Shown here one piece after another: positions 9,906-20,879 of a DNA stretch of 64,000 nucleotides (the stretch's first letter is position 1; every line of letters begins with the position of its first letter). The DNA comes from Vibrio cidicii. Lineage in GTDB: Bacteria > Pseudomonadota > Gammaproteobacteria > Enterobacterales > Vibrionaceae. Under the pieces are notes generated by a model. It saw nothing but the letters and a program-made list of their open reading frames with translations. It did no database searches and was not told where the DNA came from. A program made the position numbers and the translations under genes. The DNA lies in assembly GCF_009763805.1 (NCBI RefSeq), contig NZ_CP046803.1:496001-560000 (forward strand). The letters are read 5' to 3'.

Positions 9906-12261
9906 GTCTAAACTGGGCATTTTTCCAAGAGAGTCTATCTAGGCGCTTTATTTTTATCACTTTGTTACTGCTGATTGCTGTGCAGGCCATCAGCCTTACT
10001 TTGGTTAATATAACCGTGGACAAGCATGTTCGCGAGGAAATCAGACAGTCATTAGAAGTATCAAAACGCGTTTGGAATCAATTGTTGGCACAATCTAATT
10101 CTATGTTACAAGAGAGTGCAGAAGTGCTCGCTTCCGACTTCGGTTTTCGCTCTGCCGTCGCCACGCAAGATCAAAGCACCATTGCCTCCGCGCTGTTAAA
10201 TAACGCCCAGCGCATCAACGCTTCCATCGCCATTTTGATTGATGCTAACTGGCAGCTAAAAGCCGCTTCTTCTGAGGCTGTTTTGCTAGACGACACGTCA
10301 GTCTATAAAGAGATTATTCAACGTTTTGACAAGCAAAAGCCCTTTCAACTGATGATGTACAACGGCAAACCGACCCAGTTTGTCCTAGCTCCAGTGCATG
10401 CTCCGCGAGTGATCGGCTACGTTTTGTTGGGTTTCGATATTGACCAAGAACGCATTTTACAAGCTAGCCAACTGGCGGGGATTGAAATTGCCCTTCTCTC
10501 TTCATCAACAGGTGAAAAAACCATCAACGTCGTGGCCAGTTCAGAGGCCATTGCTGACTATTTTCGTTCGCAAAACAGCAGCATGGCACAAGACGATCAC
10601 TCACTTCAGGATATAGTGATCAATCAAGAAGTTTTCATCAGTGGGGTAATCAGCGAACAAACCTCGACACAGCATTGGGTTCATGTGGTCTTCCTGGAAT
10701 CTTTGCCAAAGGCCAGCGAGAAATTTAACCAACTTTCCACACAATATCTGACGGTGAGTGGTGTTGGCATTATTTTCTTCACTTTAGCCATTTTTGCCCT
10801 GTCTCACAGGACCATAAAGCCGTTAATTACCCTGACTGAAGCCACGACTGAACTTGAGAAAGGTAATTTCTCCTCCGAGATTGAGGGGACGGATCGCCTC
10901 GATGAGATCGGCCAACTCGCCCGGGGTTTCGACAAAATGCGCACTAGCATCGAAGATCAGAGAGAGACCATCACTCAACTGGCTTACTTCGATCCCCTGA
11001 CCCGTTTGCCAAACCGTCTCAATTTTAAACAAAAACTCAGCGAGGCAATGGCGTCTAATACGTTGAAGCAAATTTCCGTTATTACGCTAAACCTCGATCG
11101 CTTCAAGCAAGTAAATGATGTGCTCGGCTATGAAGTGGGCGATCGTGTACTCAAAACCGTTGCCAAGCGTTTAAGTGACACGGCACACACACGCCCAGCC
11201 ATAACGGCTCATGTTAGTGGCGATGAATTTTCCGTGATGCTGGAGACCTCCCACCAAACACCTTTTGAAGCCGCGCAGCAACTGAAGCACTGTTTGGATG
11301 ATGCGTTTGAAATCGAAGGAACGCACATTGATCTCAGTGTGTCGATCGGTATAGCGTCTTGGCCAAAAGATGCCACCGATCCTGATGCGCTTATCCACGC
11401 CTCACAAATTGCCATGTACGCTGCGAAATCGAAAAAAGAGCAGATCGTGGTTTACAGCCAAGCCTTGGTGACGGCAGCGCCACAAAACTTATCACTACTT
11501 TCTGAGTTACGCCGAGCAGTGCGAGAAAATGAACTGCGAGTTTTCCTGCAAGCTAAAGTGGAGACAAAATCCTCGCTAGTAGCCGCCGCTGAAGCCTTGA
11601 TTCGTTGGCAACATCCCAGTAAAGGTATGATCGCACCCTATCAGTTTGTTCCCTTCGCCGAACAGACTGGCTTCGTGCGTGAAATTACTAAATGGGTGAT
11701 TAGAGAGGTCGTCAGCCAGTGGCATAACGTGCAACCGCTGCAAGGACAGATGGTCATCTCGATTAACTTGTCGACTTGGGATCTCATGACAGGTCAGCTA
11801 CCTGCTTTTCTTGATTCACAGTTGAACGAATTCAAGGTACCAGCTGAGGGTATCTGTTTAGAAATTACCGAAAGCGCCATCATGGAAGATCCGAAGGTTG
11901 CCCAACAAACCTTAAATGAGCTTGCCAAAATGGGCTTTCACCTTTCCATCGACGATTTTGGTACAGGATATTCGTCACTCGGCTATCTAAAACAGCTACC
12001 AGTCAATGAACTTAAAGTCGATAAATCTTTTGTCCTCAATATGATAGAGAATAACAACGACAGAATTATCGTCAGCTCCACCATTGAATTAGCGCACAAT
12101 TTAGGGTTACGTGTTGTCGCAGAAGGGTAGAAACCCGCGAATTGCTTGATGCACTAGCAGTGCTGCAATGTGATGAAGCACAAGGTTATTACATCAACAA
12201 ACCGATGCCGATGGAGGAGTTTGTTGTTTGGCGTGACCAGTGGTGCGCTCAGCATACTTAA
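9902..12261 (+). pseudogene. Membrane GGDEF-EAL protein with one-base frameshift
   Basis: This cyclic di-GMP enzyme would be 786 residues. The GTG start at 9902 overlaps the upstream stop. In order it has a membrane segment (about residues 15-35), a periplasmic sensor region of about 250 residues, a second membrane segment (near 10750-10805), HAMP, GGDEF and EAL. The GGDEF motif reads SGDEF, a variant found in some active cyclases. The EAL motifs are complete (AEALIRW, EITESA, DDFGTGYSSLGYL, VVAEG). The frame stops at 12130 because a G appears to be missing from the run at 12125-12127. With GGGG the sequence continues as EGVETRELLDAL and QGYYINKP to a stop at 12261. The break is so near the end that the written protein loses part of the EAL lobe. 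Confidence 0.88.
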
Positions 12262-12309
12262 CCTAACGATATGCACCAGCACTCACCTTTGTCATACTGA
12301 CCTAAAAAC

Positions 12310-12333
12310 AAAACCCAGCCTGCGCTGGGTTTT
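12310..12333. terminator. Bidirectional terminator between GGDEF-EAL and aer-like genes
   Basis: A perfect 10-bp stem AAAACCCAGC/GCTGGGTTTT has a CTGC loop, with A-rich and T-rich edges on the two sides. It lies between convergent genes and can serve both. Confidence 0.85.
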
Positions 12334-12357
12334 ATTGTGTTCAGCCATTCAGAGCCA

Positions 12358-13921
12358 CTATCGCTCTTGAAAACGCTCAGCCAGTTGATAAAACTCGTTT
12401 ACTTGATCTTTGAGTTTCAGGCTATTTTCTTCCACGATGCGCGTGGCCGCCAAGTTTTGCTCGGCTGCGGATGCGATAGAGTGAATGTGCTGATTAACAT
12501 CGCGCGACAGCGTGAGTTGCTTATTGGCCGAATCGGCCACATCTTCCATCAAACTGTCCATGCTTTGCATCATTTGTTCAACTTCCGCCAGCCGCACAGC
12601 GCTTTGCGAGGCACTTTGAGAGCACGCTTCGGTCTGCTCGCGGTTGCTAATAATATCGCTTTGCCAGCCCTGAATCGTGCCAAGCATGTCATCAATGCTG
12701 GATTTGATCTGCAATGTCGCTTTCGATGTACGCCCGGATAGTGCTCGCACTTCATCAGCCACCACAGCAAAACCGCGTCCCTGCTCACCCGCCCGCGCCG
12801 CCTCAATCGCCGCGTTTAAAGCCAACAAGTTGGTCTGCTCTGCAATTCCCCCGATCTCTTCCATCAGTTTGCTCACTCTTTCCGCTTGCTCGCTGAGTTG
12901 GTAAGTGGTTTGGGTCGCTTTTTCTGCTTGGCTACTCAAGCGATTCAAATTTTGCTGCGTGTGCTCAATGGTTGTTTTGGTTTGCGCGCAACTTTGCACT
13001 GTTTCATCTATCAAGCCGTGCGCATTACGAGTGCTATCGAACACCGCATTGGCGGCTTGCTCCATCGAATCCGCGGCATCACGCACTTGACGAATGTCCG
13101 TCGCTTGCTGGCCAAGCGCTTGAGAAACTTCTTCCGTCGTCGCGCTCAACTCATCGGCCAAGTTTTGCAGCGGGCGAGCGGAGTCGGTCATTCGGCCCAA
13201 AATGGTTCGAATTCGCGCAGAGGCCATTTTTAAATGGAAATCGGCGACAGAAAACGGCGTGTTACCGGAATAGATCAAACGGCTCACACTATCAAACTTG
13301 GATTGTAACTTTTTCAGCTGACTCGGCGTGTCGATCAACTCTTGACGAAACAGTAATCCCAACGCTGCTGCCGGAAGCAGGTTTCGCCAACCAAGTCAAT
13401 AGGCCTTCAGCATGCAACACCTGAGCGAGCATCGGCGCGGACACTGAGCCTAAAAGAATCGCGTAGCGCAGACTGTCACTCAGTTGCAATGACCACGTCC
13501 GGCCATTTCTTTCCGCACTGAGCAACGATTGATACGCTTTGGCGGCAATATTAACCCATTCGCGTTTTGGCTTAACACGCACCGATTGATAGCCGGACAT
13601 TACGCCATTGTCGTAAATTGGGGTGACATAGGCATCAACCCAGTAGTAACCGCCTGATTTAGTGCAATTTTTAACGATGCCACGCCAAGCTTTACCCTGC
13701 TTGAGATTTTTCCACATATCACCGAACGCGGCCTTCGGCATGTCCGTATGACGAACGATGTTGTGGTTTTGCCCTAGCAATTCATGTTGCTGATATTCCG
13801 CAATGCGACAGAATGCCTCATTGCTGTAGGTAATGACCCCTTTAAGATCGGTAGTAGAAACAAGCTGATCTTGTTCACTTAGCACGGTCTCATGAGCTGA
13901 TTTCGAAAGACTAACTGACAT
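12358..13921 (-). pseudogene. aer: Aer-like PAS chemoreceptor (energy taxis), frameshifted
   Basis: This receptor would steer swimming by redox state. The N-terminal PAS domain (about residues 20-120) has the Aer-type FAD-binding signature NIVRHTDMPKAAF. A hydrophobic membrane anchor follows, then a methyl-accepting signalling domain whose hairpin tip is intact ([35 protein letters not shown]). The frame breaks at 13375-13376, where one extra base separates LAKPA from [10 protein letters not shown]. Correcting it gives 520 residues, close to the usual Aer length. The start at 13921 is chosen over 13972 because the PAS domain begins properly there. The break may be an error. No partner chemotaxis genes adjoin it. 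Confidence 0.88.
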
Positions 13922-14141
13922 AGTGGCACATCTTTTTTGTTGGAATAGTTGAACGCCGCAATTTATACACAAATATGAATAATATTACAAAGAGGGATTC
14001 ACATTGCTTATCAACAGCATGATAGCCGTCATTATTTTGTGGATTTTATTGATGAGAACTTTCTTACAAGCAGAAAAATGAGCTTTACAACAAAGTTTTC
14101 TACTAAGGTTTATGCAATCGAGTTGAGCTTATGGCAAACGG

Positions 14142-14168
14142 AAAGGCCAGCTCAATAAGCTGGCCTTT
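14142..14168 (-). terminator. Terminator downstream of the MaoC gene
   Basis: A perfect 11-bp stem AAAGGCCAGCT/AGCTGGCCTTT has a CAATA loop. It lies 28 bp past the MaoC-type stop codon on the minus strand. Confidence 0.75.
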
Positions 14169-14196
14169 TGGCATGGTTTAGATGCAGGTCTCTAAG

Positions 14197-14874
14197 TTAG
14201 AAATGCAATTGAATAACTGAGACTACTACCGCTGCTGGTCGACGTATCCCTTCGATCTCGACTTTAATTTCACGTTCGATTTCGAGACCTTTTTTAATCG
14301 GTGTCACTTTAGTCAACACGCTTGAAGCCCGTAGATTGTTGCCTACTTTGACTGGATAAGGAAAGCGCACTTGATTGAGGCCAATGTTCACTACCATTTT
14401 CGCTGTCGGAAACAGCGGCTTATCCGCGTCCACAGAATCGGTTAACTTGGGCAATAGCGCCAACGTCAAAAATCCGTGTGCAATGGTGGTTTTGAATGGC
14501 GATTCAATGGCTGCGCGTTCAGGATCAGTATGAATCCATTGCATGTCTTCTGTAACAAACCCAAATTGGTTGATACGCTGTTGATCAACATGAATCCAGT
14601 CGCCGACATGGATCACCTGACCAATTTTTTCTTGCAACTCATCGTAGAGTCTTTGCGCTTCTGCATTTAAAACAATCGGTTCCGGCACAGAAACTTCCTC
14701 GTTTACCGCAGGCTGCTGATGGTCGCGTACTTTTGAAAAAAGAAAGCTTCCTTGTGCTTTTTCCAAAAAGTCACCCCAATAATCGCGCAGCGTCGGGGAC
14801 ATCCAATTCATAAACTCAGTATGATGTGCAGACCATGCATCAACTTTGTCTCTAAAAAGATTTGTGACTTTCAT
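14197..14874 (-). CDS. MaoC-type (R)-specific enoyl-CoA hydratase
   Basis: The product is 225 residues. The C-terminal 140 or so form a hot-dog hydratase domain with the hydratase-2 motif, seen as WIHTDPERAAIESPFKTTIA followed by HGFLTLAL. The aspartate and histidine of this motif are catalytic. The N-terminal 80 residues are an extra helical part seen in some marine homologues. The reaction is reversible hydration of trans-2-enoyl-CoA to (R)-3-hydroxyacyl-CoA, which links fatty acid breakdown to polyhydroxyalkanoate precursors. No polyhydroxyalkanoate genes lie next to it in this window. It stands alone on the minus strand with its own terminator. Confidence 0.88.
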   Translation of the reverse strand: MKVTNLFRDKVDAWSAHHTEFMNWMSPTLRDYWGDFLEKAQGSFLFSKVRDHQQPAVNEEVSVPEPIVLNAEAQRLYDELQEKIGQVIHVGDWIHVDQQRINQFGFVTEDMQWIHTDPERAAIESPFKTTIAHGFLTLALLPKLTDSVDADKPLFPTAKMVVNIGLNQVRFPYPVKVGNNLRASSVLTKVTPIKKGLEIEREIKVEIEGIRRPAAVVVSVIQLHF

Positions 14875-15348
14875 AAAAAAACCTTGGTTAATGATTTGCC
14901 CAACTGGCTCAACCAGTTAATTTTGAAACACTTCACATATTGTTGCAAATACTTTCGGGCGAACAACTGTAATCTAAAAAGAACAAAGATAATAAATATC
15001 AAAACGTTATCAATAAAACATCATTTTATTTATTTGACCGAGATAGAGTTAATACTCCATAAAATAGCCCTTTTCTCGCTCTCTTACCTTAAAGGTAGAG
15101 AAGTCGCCATTTGCACATATCTTCTTCCTCTATCTTGCAAAAAAGCCTGCAAGATAAGCGCCAAATAGTCATTGATAGCAAGTGACACACCACTAAAAAT
15201 CCAAATCACATATTGACTCATCTATCAATCAATATGTGATTTAGCGATGTTAAAATCAGATCCTAGTCAACAGTCTGCTTTAGCCCATTTGAACAAGAAT
15301 CGAATATAAGAGAAACTGGTTTAATAGAAACAACTGATTAGTGATACC
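14875..15348. promoter_or_regulatory. Intergenic region with a perfect 14-bp inverted repeat
   Basis: No gene is seen in these 474 bp. Two features stand out. A perfect 14-bp inverted repeat AAATCACATATTGA/TCAATATGTGATTT (15203-15216 and 15229-15242) has a 12-nt spacer and lies about 110 bp upstream of the hybrid kinase. A stem TATCTTGCA/TGCAAGATA lies at 15131-15139 and 15148-15156. Neither is followed by a T run, so protein-binding sites are more likely than terminators. The factor is unknown. Confidence 0.45.
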
Positions 15349-18300
15349 TTGATGATAAAGTTCGCGGACATTCGTATTCGTCCTAAGTTAATTGCCCTTT
15401 TAATCACGTTTGGCATTTTGCCTATGGTATGCGTAACGATTTTCAGTGGACGCATGGCTGGTAATGCGTTAATCGACAAATCGTTTGAAGAGCTACAGGC
15501 CATTCAGTCGTTGCGTTTCTACCGCCATTGATACATTTTTTAGCAAGCGATTGCTTGATATCAGCATGCTTGCTTCCACGTCGGAAATGCTTGATTTTGG
15601 CCAACAACTCAGTGAGTCCGCGACGACTGAATCACAAAGTCAACTCGAAGAAACATTGCGCCACTTCGTCGAATCTTATGGCTATCGCGATCTGTTTATC
15701 CTTTCACCGCAAAACGGGAAAATCCTCTACGCCTTGCGAGACAAGAGCCGTATTCGCTCCATTAATCTCAGCTACGAATCGAGCGATCCGGCCCTCGCCC
15801 GACTTTGGGCCAAAGAACTGAGCCACCCGCGTGCACTTTTTACCGACTTTGCCAAAAGCAAAGCCGCTGATAATCAGTACGTCGCTTACTTTTCTGCGCC
15901 GATTTTGGACCAAGAAGGTAAATTGATTGCCATTGTCGCCGTACAAGTAATGCCGGAATTAGTAACCGAAATTGTCAATTCCCGTGTCGGTATGGGAGAA
16001 ACCGGCGAGTCCTATATTATTGGTCTTGAAAACGCGACGGATACATTCTCGTTGCGCTCAGATCTGGTTACGATGGGCAACGGCTTATATGTGGTTGGCT
16101 ATAGGCTCAGCAGTGGTGAGCCCGATTACTGGCGTGACGCGCAATCTGCGGGCGAGCGCGGCGGGCAAGGCATATATTTCGACAGCCTCGGACTTCCAGT
16201 TCTGGTCACCTTCCACAAATTGGATATCCCCGGCCACGACTGGTATCTGATCTCCAAAATCAATCAAGACGAAGTCACCACTTCGGTTTATCACGTGTAC
16301 CAGATCCTCCTGGCAATCGGCGTGGCTTTGTTTGTTATCGTCTGCTTTATTGCCATCAAGTTTTCCTCGTCAGTTACTCAGCCTTTGCTCGAAAGCATGG
16401 GGTTTGCCCAGCGGATTGCCGAGGGCGACTTAGAGTCCGCGTTAACCATTAACCGCAAAGACGAGCTCGGCGAATTAAGCCGTTCACTCAACAATATGGC
16501 TTCGCAACTGCGCGACTTAGACTGGCTGAAATCGGGCAAAGAGATGTTAGACAATGAAATCCGTGGCGATCTCAACCTCGAACTGTTGTCAGACAAGTTT
16601 ATTACCTTTTTCAGCAAACATATGAATGCCCAGTTAGGTGCGCTCTATCTGTTTGAAAACGACCGATTGGAGCTGCGTGCCTCCTATGCGTTTTCTGATC
16701 GTCATGGCAATTTCAACCAACTCAAACTCGGCGAAGGCATGGTCGGTCAAGCGGCACTGGAGCGCCAAGTGATCGCCTTTAACCATCTGCAACATAATGT
16801 GCCGAGCTACAATTTTGCCGCTGGGGAAACTATTCCATGTCATTTTCTCGCCATCCCATTAGCGGTTGATGAACAGTTAATTGGCGTCGTGATGCTCGGC
16901 TCAAACCAAGCCTACAGCTCGATTCAACGCCGCTTTGTCGATGAGATCGTCAGCAATCTCGCCATTGTGTTTAACGCCACCAAAGCGCGTTTGGTGATCA
17001 ACTCACTGCTACTGGAAACGCAGCAGCAGAAAGAGAGCCTAAGCAAAGCAAACGAAGAGTTAGAACAGCAGACTCAGGCATTGCGCGCCTCGGAAGAGGA
17101 GTTGCAGGCGCAGCAGGAAGAGCTGCGCGTCACCAATGAAGAGCTGCAAGAGCAAACCAAAGTGCTCAAAGAATCGGAAGCCGAGCTGCAAGCCCAGCAA
17201 GAAGAGCTACGCGTCACCAACGAAGAGTTGGAAGAGCGAACCAAAGCGCTTGAGCAGCAGCAAAACGAGATGAAAGAGAAAAATGAGGCGCTGCGAGAGG
17301 CGCAGCAAGTGGTGGAAGAAAAAGCCAAAGAGTTGGAAATCGCCAGCAAGTACAAGTCTGAGTTCTTGGCGAACATGTCGCACGAACTGCGCACACCGCT
17401 CAACAGTATTTTGATCCTCTCGCAGTTGTTCGCCAACAACAAAGATGGCAACTTAACCGACAAACAGATCGAATCAGCCAAGGCGATCAACTCATCGGGC
17501 TCTGACCTACTCTCTTTGATTAACGAAATTCTCGATCTTTCCAAAGTTGAAGCTGGGAAAATCGACTTGCATATTGAAGATGTATCGCTTGCCAGCATAG
17601 AGCAGGATTTGTTGCGCCTGTACAAAGAGATCGCCGACGACAAAGGGCTCGATTTCCAAGTCATCTGTGCCGGCAACTTGCCCGTGAGCCTTGAAAGTGA
17701 CTCGCAGCGACTGCAGCAAATTCTGCGCAATCTGCTCACCAACGCGTTCAAATTCACCCATGAAGGTGCCGTGACGCTGAACATGGCTCATCCGTCGCAA
17801 GAGCTGGCAAAACTGCTCAACAAGCCGCGTGAAGAGTTGATCGCCTTTTCGGTTCGTGATGACGGCATCGGCATTAAGCAAGATCAGCAAGTGGCGATTT
17901 TCCAAGCCTTCCAGCAGGCCGATGGCAGCACCAGCCGCAAATATGGCGGCACAGGGCTCGGCTTGTCTATCTCCAAAGAACTGGCCCATTTGCTCGGTGG
18001 TCGTATTCATCTTAAGAGTGAAGAAGGAAAAGGCAGCACCTTTACCGTGGTGTTCCCGCTGAAATATACCGAGAAAGCACGTAACGAGATGGAAAGCTTG
18101 CCGCAGATTAGCCTCGCGCCACTGGAAATCACCGAGCGCGAAGCGACAGTAGAAGCGCAAGAACATGCGGTGGCACCCACAGCTACGCCGCAACCGCCCA
18201 TCCGTATCGAGAAAGCAGAACCCGTTCTCAGCGCCAGTGACAGTTATGTGGAAGACGACCGACAATCGATTGTCGCCGAAGATCGCACCTTGTTGATCAT

Positions 18301-19451
18301 TGAAGACGATCGCGCGTTTGCTGGTGTCATGCGTGATTTTGGCCGCGAGCGAGGCTTTAAATGCATTGTCGCCGAAACAGGTGAAAGCGGCTTGCACTTT
18401 GCTCAATACTACAACCCGAGCGCCATCATTTTGGACATTGGCTTGCCCGGCATCGACGGGTGGACCGTGATGGAGCGCCTTAAAGAGAACCCAGAAACGC
18501 GCCATATTCCAGTACATTTTATGTCGGCCAACGACGCCAATTTGGACGCGCTACGTATGGGCGCGATTGGCTACCTCACCAAACCGGTTGATATGAAAAA
18601 GCTTGAAAAAGCATTTGGCAATATTGAAGAAATTATCTCCAAACCCGTGAAACGCCTTCTGGTGGTGGAAGATGATGCCATTCAACAAGAGAGCATTCGC
18701 CAGCTGATTGGCGAAGATGACGTGCATATTGTTACCGTGCCAACGGGCGAGAAAGCGTTGAGTGAGCTGGAGTCGGCACGTTATGACTGCATGGTGCTGG
18801 ATTTGGGCCTTGAGGATATGACCGGTTTCGAGCTGCTTGAGCGTATTCGCCGCAGCGAAACGGCGGCGCGAGTGCCCATCATTGTGTATACCGGACGCGA
18901 GTTGAGCAAAGAGGAAGAGAAAGAGTTAAATCGCTACGCCGAGAGCATCATCATCAAGGGGGTCAAATCCCCTGAGCGCTTGCTGGATGAATCCGCGCTC
19001 TTCCTTCATCGTGTGGAAGCCAACTTACCAAGAGAAACAGCAAGGTATGTTGCGCGCAGTGCACAATAAAGAATCGGTTCTGATCGGCAAAAAAGTTTTG
19101 CTGGTTGACGACGATATGCGTAATGTGTTCGCTCTCTCCAGCATTTTGGAAGACAAAGGCATGGATATTGTCATTGCCCGAGATGGTTTGGAGAGCTTAG
19201 ATAAGCTAAAAGAAAACCCGGATATTGATGTCGTATTAATGGACATCATGATGCCAAGGATGGATGGTTACGAAGCCATGGAAGAGATCCGTAAACAAAA
19301 AGTTTACGAAAAGCTGCCAGTGATCGCGCTGACGGCAAAGGCGATGAAGGGCGATAGAAGTAAGTGTATTGAAGCGGGTGCGAGTGATTACCTCGCCAAG
19401 CCAGTCAATACCGATAAGTTATTGTCAATGTTGCGAGTATGGTTGTACTGA
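15349..19451 (+). pseudogene. Hybrid sensor histidine kinase with three receiver domains, two frameshifts
   Basis: With two one-base corrections this is a 1366-residue kinase. It has a membrane segment (residues 15-37), a periplasmic Cache-like domain, a second membrane segment near 16300-16370, HAMP and GAF. A long coiled coil follows with repeated EELRVTNEELQEQ heptads, then HisKA (FLANMSHELRTPLNS, phospho-His), an ATPase domain (NLLTNAFKFT, DDGIGI, GTGLGLSI) and three receiver domains. The receivers carry phospho-acceptor aspartates in ILDIGLPG, VLDLGLED and [11 protein letters not shown]. The frame breaks at TTT 15516-15518, just after the first membrane segment, and at AA 19030-19031 between receivers 2 and 3. 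As written, the N terminus and receiver 3 are separate ORFs. CheR, CheB and a REC-GGDEF protein follow within a few bases, so all four act in one pathway. Confidence 0.88.
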
Positions 19452-19452
19452 A

Positions 19453-20292
19453 ATGGAAAGCGTGACTGATCTTTCAAACGAACAATTAGAAATTCAACTG
19501 CTGTTGGAAGCGATCTATCGCAAATATGGTTATGACTTTCGCGAATATTCGCTCGCTCATACCAAGCGACGGCTCGAATATCGACGTGCGATTGAAGGCA
19601 TGTCGAACTATTCGCAAATGCAGCACAAAGTGATCAACGACGCGCGTTTTTTTGATCAAATGCTGCTCGATCTCTCCATCAACGTCACGGAAATGTTCCG
19701 CGACCCTTGGTTCTACAAAAAGGTTCGTGAGCTGATTATTCCTCATTTGCAGACCTACCCGTTTGTCAAAGTTTGGCATGCGGGCTGCTCAGCAGGTCAA
19801 GAAGTCTACTCGATGGGCATCATGCTTGAAGAAGAAGGGATGAAAGATCGCGCGCAAATTTACGCGACCGATTTCAACGAAGCCATTTTGGAAAAGGCCA
19901 AAAAAGGCATCTATCCGATGGATTTGGTTCGCCAATACACGACAAACTACCAAGCCGCGGGAGGCAGCGCTTCTTTCTCTGACTACTACATTGCCGACTA
20001 CGACAGCGTGATCATGAAACTCGCGCTGCGAGATAAAATGTTGTTCACCCCACACAACTTAGCCACCGACGGTGTGTTTGGCGAAATGAATGTCATTTTT
20101 TGTCGTAACGTATTGATTTATTTCAACAGAGAGCTGCAGAACCGCGTATTTAAACTTTTCTACGATAGCTTAGTACCGGGCGGTTTTCTCTGCCTCGGCT
20201 CAAAAGAATCGCTGCGTTTTTCTGATATCGCGGACAAGTTTGATTTGGTCTCAGAAAAAGAAAAGATTTATCGCAAGAAACGGATTAGGTGA
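19453..20292 (+). CDS. cheR: CheR-type protein-glutamate methyltransferase
   Basis: The 279-residue protein transfers methyl groups from S-adenosylmethionine to receptor glutamates. The ATG at 19453 follows the kinase stop by one base. The N-terminal helical domain contains LDLSINVTEMFRDPWFY. The SAM-binding domain shows VWHAGCSAGQEVYSMGI and the later signatures FCRNVLIYF and LCLGSKESL, all typical of CheR. No methyl-accepting receptor is adjacent. The likely target is the coiled coil of the upstream kinase, whose Gln/Glu-rich heptads resemble methylation segments; this is inference. It belongs to an operon with the CheB protein 3 bp downstream. Confidence 0.92.
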   Translation: MESVTDLSNEQLEIQLLLEAIYRKYGYDFREYSLAHTKRRLEYRRAIEGMSNYSQMQHKVINDARFFDQMLLDLSINVTEMFRDPWFYKKVRELIIPHLQTYPFVKVWHAGCSAGQEVYSMGIMLEEEGMKDRAQIYATDFNEAILEKAKKGIYPMDLVRQYTTNYQAAGGSASFSDYYIADYDSVIMKLALRDKMLFTPHNLATDGVFGEMNVIFCRNVLIYFNRELQNRVFKLFYDSLVPGGFLCLGSKESLRFSDIADKFDLVSEKEKIYRKKRIR

Positions 20293-20295
20293 TAC

Positions 20296-20877
20296 ATGAG
20301 TTGTCGTGGCCACACATACAGCGCAGTTGTTATTGGCGCATCCGCAGGCGGCCTTGCAGCCGTTGGAGCGCTATTACGTCAGTTGAAGGATTCATTTTGC
20401 TTGCCAATCTTACTGGTGCAACACATTAGTCCCTCGCCAGAAAGTTACATGGCCACGCACTTTGACAGCAAAAGCCACCTGAGCGTACAAGAAGCTGAAG
20501 ACAAACTGCCCATCCGCCGCGGCAATATGTACATTGCTCCGCCCAACTACCACATGATGGTAGAAGTCGATGGCTGTATTGCCCTTTCAGTCGATCCACC
20601 TGTGAATTATTCACGGCCATCGATTGATGTGTTGTTTGAAACCGCCGCCGACTATTATGGCCCATCGTTGGTTGGCGTGGTGTTGACGGGCGCGAATTCC
20701 GACGGCGCGCTTGGGCTAAAAAAAATCAAACAAATGGGCGGACTGGCAGTCGTTCAATCCGTCGAAAGTGCCGAGGCGCAGGCCATGCCAGCCGCCGCGA
20801 TTGAAACGGCCAATGTCGATCATATCCTCCCTCTGGACGAAATTGGTCATTTCTTAAATTCTCTATGTGACTGTTAA
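20296..20877 (+). CDS. cheB: CheB-type methylesterase lacking a receiver domain
   Basis: The 193-residue product is the catalytic domain of CheB alone. It shows GASAGGLAAV (nucleophile Ser), VQHISPSPESY (His) and VVLTGANSDGALGL (Asp) in the order expected for the Ser-His-Asp triad. Standard CheB has an N-terminal receiver domain that gates activity; here it is absent. Control may therefore come from the kinase receivers or the REC-GGDEF neighbour. The gene sits between cheR and the REC-GGDEF gene with gaps of 3 and 2 bp. Confidence 0.92.
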   Translation: MSCRGHTYSAVVIGASAGGLAAVGALLRQLKDSFCLPILLVQHISPSPESYMATHFDSKSHLSVQEAEDKLPIRRGNMYIAPPNYHMMVEVDGCIALSVDPPVNYSRPSIDVLFETAADYYGPSLVGVVLTGANSDGALGLKKIKQMGGLAVVQSVESAEAQAMPAAAIETANVDHILPLDEIGHFLNSLCDC

Positions 20878-20879
20878 CC

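Noticed and set aside
18987..19451. Stand-alone single-receiver response regulator
   Set aside because: The frame joins to the upstream kinase after removing one base at 19030-19031, and the apparent start has no ribosome site.
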